Shown here piece after piece: positions 60,241-64,000 of a stretch of DNA of 64,000 nt. Location of the stretch: NCBI RefSeq assembly GCF_015679185.1, contig NZ_CP064939.1, positions 310,001-374,000 on the forward strand, read 5' to 3'. Position numbers and translations under genes: made by a program. Positions within the stretch are counted from its first letter, which is position 1. Each line of letters begins with the position of its first letter. The stretch comes from Pedobacter endophyticus (GTDB taxonomy: Bacteria > Bacteroidota > Bacteroidia > Sphingobacteriales > Sphingobacteriaceae). The notes under the pieces were generated by a model. That model saw only the letters and a list, made by a program, of their open reading frames with translations. It made no database searches and was not told where the DNA came from.

Positions 60241-61011
60241 ATGAGATCTATTTGGAAAGGTTCGATAGGATTTGGATTGGTTAATATTCCGGTGAAGCTG
60301 TTCTCAGGCGTTCAGGCCAGTCACCTTGATTTAGATATGCTGGATGAGCGTGACCACGAAAAAATCCGTTATATGCGGGTAAATGAAAAAACGCAGAAAG
60401 AAGTTCCTTTTGATAAAATTGTGAAAGGCTACTTTCTGAACGATAATTATGTTATTTTGGATAAGCACGATTTTGAAGAAGCATCTCCCGAAAAAACCAA
60501 GATTATTGAGTTGGAAAACTTCGTCGACATCAAAGAAATAAATCCCATTTACTACGAAACATCTTATTACACCGAGCCCGAAAAACAAGGACGTAAAGCG
60601 TATGCGCTTTTATTAAAGGCGCTCGAAAAATCGGGAAAGGCCGGCGTAGCACGCTTCGTTTTACGCAGCACCGAAAATCTTTGCGTAATCCATCCGCTCG
60701 AAAATGTAATTGTGATCACCAAGATCAGGTTTGAGCAGGAGATCAGAAGCCTTTCCGATATCAATAAGGTGGATGACATTACCATCACCAAAAAGGAAAT
60801 GGACGTAGGCTTGGCACTGATTAAGCAATATACTTCAAAATTTGATTTAAGTGCTTTTAAAGACGATTATAGCAACGAATTACTTAAAATAATTAAGGCC
60901 AAAGCAAAAGGCAAACGAGCTACGGTGAAGAAAATGAAACCACAAAAAGCTACCAGCGACGATTTATATGATCAATTAATGCAAAGCTTAGGATCTAAAA
61001 AAGGAGCGTAG
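60241..61011 (+). CDS. ku: Ku protein, non-homologous end joining
   Basis: Binds DNA double-strand ends as a homodimeric ring and recruits ligase LigD. The 256-residue protein begins MRSIWKGSIGFGLVNIPVKLFSG, the family N-terminus, and has YYLVPEKQGRKAYALLLKAL-like YTEPEKQGRKAYALL at about 118-132. ALIKQYTSKFDLSAFKDDYSNELLKII lies near the C-terminus. A lysine-rich tail (KAKAKGKRATVKKMKPQK) follows, as in other bacterial Ku. No ligD lies in the window, so it must be elsewhere or absent. Confidence 0.96.
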   Translation: MRSIWKGSIGFGLVNIPVKLFSGVQASHLDLDMLDERDHEKIRYMRVNEKTQKEVPFDKIVKGYFLNDNYVILDKHDFEEASPEKTKIIELENFVDIKEINPIYYETSYYTEPEKQGRKAYALLLKALEKSGKAGVARFVLRSTENLCVIHPLENVIVITKIRFEQEIRSLSDINKVDDITITKKEMDVGLALIKQYTSKFDLSAFKDDYSNELLKIIKAKAKGKRATVKKMKPQKATSDDLYDQLMQSLGSKKGA

Positions 61012-61570
61012 CGAGGTACACCCCGTCACGAACTTTCGGGAGAGAAATCTTTGAAGTATTTTTTACCGATTCTCCGATGGTGTGACACAGCTTTGGATGT
61101 ATTACATGGCACAGAAGCATTCAACGAGAGCCAGTTTTTTGACATCAACTATCAACGGTCGTCATCCTCAGAGTTTAGTTTTAGGAAAAGGGGTTAGGAT
61201 GGCGGGTTTTTTACGCTGTCATCCTGAGGGGTAATTTTTAACAAAAAATCACTATCAAGTGACGTTTTTAAGGCGGTCGTCATTCCCGCGCAGGCGGGAA
61301 CCTTAAAGAGGTAGCATTAAGATCCCCAGTCAAGCTGAGGATGACGACCGTTCATGTATAGCCTCATAAAAGAGCGAAGTGCATAAAAACGCAATGGTAG
61401 TGCAACGAAGCATCCCCAGGCGATGAAACGCCGAACGCCAAATCCCCAATGCCAGAAGAAGCCGGGTGAAGGGGGCAAGGACGGTGAGATGAAGGTTGCG
61501 GATTCTTCCTTCGTCATAATGACAAAACTGGTGCTGTCATCCGCACCCTTATCTTTCGCCAAGCACTTCT
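61012..61570. repeat. spacer with dispersed repeats
   Basis: No gene seen. It has GAGAAATCTTTGAAG at 61044 (related to 1686), CTGTCATCCTGAGGGG at about 61218, a GTCATTCCCGCGCAGGCGGGAA hairpin segment (two parts) at about 61280 with AAGATCCCCAGTCAAGCTGA after it as in 7440, and an end like CTTCCTTCGTCATAATGACA at 61507 of the 25640 family. Confidence 0.65.
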
Positions 61571-62701
61571 TTACAAGCCTGATGTCTTAAATGCCGCTTT
61601 CAGTTGTTCTGCTGCGTACGCCTGGGCTGCTTTTGCCTCGGGCACTATAAGGGCCATCCCGAAAAACTCATGCGTAACGCCCTCGTAATTTCTACTATTT
61701 ACCTTCACACCCGCATCAGCAAGCTTATTTGCCAGCATTGCTCCATCATCATGTAGCGGATCTATTTCAGCCGTAATAATAGTCGTAGCTGGCAGTCCTT
61801 TCAAATTGGCGTTTACAAGCGATATCTTTGGGTTCTGACTCTCAATCATTGTACTTAAGTACTGCTCAGTAAACCAGGTCATCATTGCTTTATTTAACGG
61901 TTTGGCATTGGCATACATTTTGTACGATTCGGTGTTCATGTTGGCTTGAGCAATTGGGTAAACCAACACCTGATGCACCGGAAGCATTATTTTATTGTCT
62001 CTTGCCATTATCGAAACATTTGCAGCCAGGTTGCCACCTGCACTTTCGCCAACAACTGCAATCTTTGCCGGATCGCCGTTAATACCGGCCGCATTTTTAA
62101 CCGTCCATTCGTACGCCGCAAAAGCATCGTTGTGGGCAGTCGGGAATTTATCTTCAGGTCCTAGTCGGTAAGCCACAGAAACAACGATTGCATTTACCTG
62201 CTCGGCCAATGCTTGAGCCGATGCATTGTAAACGTCGATATTTGCAATAACAAAACCGCCTCCATGGTAGTAAACAATGATTGGAAAGGGAGCTTTACCC
62301 AACTTTGGCGTGTAAATACGCATATGCATTTTGCCGCCGTTAACCGCAATATCCTTGCCCACCGTATCAACCTGAGGCGCAGGCACGGTAATATTGTTTT
62401 GTTTCACCAAATCCATAACGGCATCCGTTGGCGTATGATTTTTCCTGGCATCGACAGCGCTTAAGGTCTCAATCGGTTTATCGCCATAACTTGCCAGCTT
62501 TTCGATCACAACCTGCATTTCGGGCTTAATTGTTTTGCCCCATTCAGGCGCTGGGCCCGCGGGCTTTAAGGCTACCACTTTCGGTGAATCTGCCATTACA
62601 GAATCGGTAGTGCTGGTGCTTTGATCGCCACTGCTGCACGCCGAAACCATTGCCGCCAGTGCACAGCCTGCCGACATCGATTTTAATAAACTGATTTTCA
62701 T
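61571..62701 (-). CDS. alpha/beta hydrolase, HSL-type lipoprotein esterase
   Basis: A 376-residue periplasmic or surface lipoprotein (ALAAMVSACSSGDQ) with a hormone-sensitive-lipase-like hydrolase domain. The oxyanion motif is VYYHGGGFVIAN at about 143-154, the nucleophile Ser lies in VVGESAGGNLAAN, the acid in AEIDPLHDDG, and the His in EGVTHEFFGM. All catalytic parts are present. It is likely to hydrolyse short-chain esters. Monocistronic and divergent from the SpoIIAA-like gene. Confidence 0.92.
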   Translation of the reverse strand: MKISLLKSMSAGCALAAMVSACSSGDQSTSTTDSVMADSPKVVALKPAGPAPEWGKTIKPEMQVVIEKLASYGDKPIETLSAVDARKNHTPTDAVMDLVKQNNITVPAPQVDTVGKDIAVNGGKMHMRIYTPKLGKAPFPIIVYYHGGGFVIANIDVYNASAQALAEQVNAIVVSVAYRLGPEDKFPTAHNDAFAAYEWTVKNAAGINGDPAKIAVVGESAGGNLAANVSIMARDNKIMLPVHQVLVYPIAQANMNTESYKMYANAKPLNKAMMTWFTEQYLSTMIESQNPKISLVNANLKGLPATTIITAEIDPLHDDGAMLANKLADAGVKVNSRNYEGVTHEFFGMALIVPEAKAAQAYAAEQLKAAFKTSGL

Positions 62702-62840
62702 TGCGTTATTCTTTCTAATTAAATGATCATACTATAACACCAATTACAAACAAGTGTTTTTAATCGTTTACAACTGCTTAGAATTTACAGAACATGCAAA
62801 CATCTTACTCCTAATCTTGTTCTGTTCTAAAACAATATTT

Positions 62841-63209
62841 ATGCTGACAGAAATAACGGGTTTACCCGACAACGTTTTTGGCGTACGCGCAACGGGGCAG
62901 GTGACCAGCGATGATTTGAAATCTGTTTTATTAACGGGCCTGAAACGTACCGCCGACCGCTTTGGCGAAATCAGGTATTTGCTGGTGCTGGAAACCGATA
63001 TCAAAAACTTTACTACCGGCGCATGGGTTCAGGATGCAAAAGCGGGTTTGCAAAACTTTACAAAATGGAAAAAAATTGCCGTTGTAAGCAACGAAAAATC
63101 AGTAGAATGGTTTTCGGATATTTTTACTGTAGTTACGCCGGGGACGTCGAAAGGATTTAAGCCCGAAGAAATTGAACAGGCAAAGCAATGGTTAAGTGAA
63201 AATGATTAA
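62841..63209 (+). CDS. SpoIIAA-like (STAS-fold) protein
   Basis: A 122-residue protein of the SpoIIAA-like family with a STAS-like fold. It has VFGVRATGQVTSDDLKSVL, LLVLETDIKNFTTGAWVQDAKAGLQ and KKIAVVSNEKSVEWFSDIF, close to the family pattern. ATG 62841 is preferred over an upstream TTG because it starts at MLTEITGLPDNVFG. Function is unknown; these proteins are membrane-associated or lipid binding in some bacteria. Next comes a small gene and an MscS channel 14 and 185 bp downstream. Confidence 0.85.
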   Translation: MLTEITGLPDNVFGVRATGQVTSDDLKSVLLTGLKRTADRFGEIRYLLVLETDIKNFTTGAWVQDAKAGLQNFTKWKKIAVVSNEKSVEWFSDIFTVVTPGTSKGFKPEEIEQAKQWLSEND

Positions 63210-63223
63210 TTAATAGGAAGAAC

Positions 63224-63376
63224 ATGAAAAATTCAAAAACACCGGCAGAAAATAGCAAGGCTACTGCCGCAAAAGAACAAAAAGCAAAGGGAGCAGATGA
63301 AAATATAACATCGGCAAAAGATGCAAAAAAAGTTGATGTAGCTAAAGATGATCAGGTAAAACATAAAAAACCCTAA
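63224..63376 (+). CDS. small Lys/Ala/Asp-rich protein (50 aa)
   Basis: A short frame from ATG 63224 to TAA 63376 coding MKNSKTPAENSKATAAKEQK and continuing with charged, disordered residues to KHKKP. It lies 14 bp after the SpoIIAA-like gene and 18 bp before the MscS gene on the same strand, so an operon is likely. Composition is like small stress proteins; no family is recognised. Confidence 0.55.
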   Translation: MKNSKTPAENSKATAAKEQKAKGADENITSAKDAKKVDVAKDDQVKHKKP

Positions 63377-63394
63377 CTTACCCTTGCCGTTTTT

Positions 63395-64000
63395 ATGAAA
63401 GTAGATGCTGATAACATTAATCGCTTTTATGATAGGTTTTACAGTTGGATTATTAACAAAGGACCAGCTGTATTATTAGGTTTCGCCGTACTATTTTTAG
63501 GGCTATGGCTTATTAAGTTGTTTAGCCGCTGGATGAAGGGCAAAATGGCACGAAAAGCCATCAACCCTTCGCTCGCCCCATTCCTGCTAAGTGTGGTAAT
63601 AATTGCGCTCAGGGTTGTATTGGTATTAACCGTAATGCAAATTATCGGCATACAGCTTACCTTTTTAACCGTATTAATTGGTGGTATTGGCGTTGCAGCG
63701 GGCCTTGCACTTTCGGGTACGCTTCAAAATTTTGCCAGTGGCGTATTAATCTTATTGCTGAAGCCATTTATAGTGGGCGATAACATTATAGCGCAAGGAC
63801 AGGAGGGCACCGTAACATCGATACAGATGTTTTACACCATTGTAAAAACATTTGATAACCGCACGGTGGTAATCCCGAACGGAAAACTATCTAACGAAGT
63901 AATCATTAACATCAGCCGGGAGGGTAGCCGTAGGCTCGATATTGAAATTAAATTTAGCTACGGTATCGAGTATGATCAAATACTCAAAGTATTTAACAAA
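63395..64000 (+). CDS. small-conductance mechanosensitive channel, MscS family (3' part outside window)
   Basis: Opens under membrane tension to release solutes. The 202 visible residues show three N-terminal membrane helices (GPAVLLGFAVLFLGLWLI; LLSVVIIALRVVLVLTVM; TFLTVLIGGIGVAAGLALSG) and the pore helix. The pore helix continues into GTLQNFASGVLILLLKPFIVGDNI, the TM3b signature. The beta domain with TVVIPNGKLSNEVIIN follows. The C-terminal vestibule is cut off by the window end. ATG 63395 begins MKVDADNINRFYDRF. Confidence 0.94.
   Translation, partial: MKVDADNINRFYDRFYSWIINKGPAVLLGFAVLFLGLWLIKLFSRWMKGKMARKAINPSLAPFLLSVVIIALRVVLVLTVMQIIGIQLTFLTVLIGGIGVAAGLALSGTLQNFASGVLILLLKPFIVGDNIIAQGQEGTVTSIQMFYTIVKTFDNRTVVIPNGKLSNEVIINISREGSRRLDIEIKFSYGIEYDQILKVFNK

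Overview
The window looks like a chromosomal segment of a Bacteroidota bacterium, most likely Sphingobacteriaceae close to Pedobacter. The reasons are a SusC/SusD pair, many short lipoproteins with a Cys at the end of the signal peptide, AT-rich start regions without Shine-Dalgarno sequences, promoter elements of the TAnnTTTG type, and intergenic repeats of the TGTCATCCTGA type. Gene density is ordinary. No tRNA, rRNA, prophage or CRISPR was seen. The only RNA gene found is RNase P RNA, and the only intact insertion sequence is one IS3-family element.

Layout. 1-3.5 kb: the N-terminal part of a TonB-dependent receptor, then stress-type and housekeeping genes. 3.6-7.3 kb: an H1-like basic protein and the ppk1-ppx polyphosphate pair. 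8-13 kb: the oxidative pentose phosphate genes gnd-zwf-pgl and a polyphosphate-glucokinase-like ROK kinase. 13.6-25.6 kb: a SusC/SusD/DUF5689 outer-membrane system followed by a phosphoesterase, a glycerophosphodiesterase, a GlpT-type transporter and an SGNH esterase, which together look like an organophosphate scavenging locus. 26-28 kb: bioF-bioD and a hairpin-repeat array. 28.8-37.7 kb: a Spy-like protein, a LexA-like XRE-S24 regulator divergent from a GIY-YIG relative, a metalloprotease/beta-propeller/barrel protein, PBP1A and PPK2. 37.9-43.7 kb: rnpB and a minus-strand cluster (Cys-rich protein, MbnP, MbnH-like di-haem protein, CDICGC barrel, lipoprotein, SCO, cytochrome c) that looks like copper handling. 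43.8-50.9 kb: VapBC-like and HicBA modules, a phosphohexomutase, lysC and lysA. 51-52.4 kb: the IS3 element. 52.5-64 kb: DUF763, a phosphoesterase, a histidine kinase, a GH130/GT4 pair, Ku, an esterase, and a MscS channel cut by the window end.

Two regulatory ideas link separate parts. First, TTAACA direct repeats with an exact 11-bp period, the spacing of Pho boxes, lie upstream of both ppk1 and the SusC operon. This ties polyphosphate and organophosphate genes into one probable phosphate-starvation regulon. Second, an inverted repeat ATTACTAA-N5-TTAGTAAT lies between the XRE-S24 gene and the GIY-YIG gene. A near-identical copy overlaps the promoter and start of the DUF763 gene 23 kb away, suggesting a small SOS-like regulon.

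The intergenic DNA is unusually structured. There are degenerate repeats with a strict 7-bp (once 8-bp) period starting just after stop codons, an eight-unit array of 46-nt hairpins, a four-unit array of about 150-168 bp elements with inverted ends, a seven-unit 45-bp tandem repeat and several long inverted repeats.
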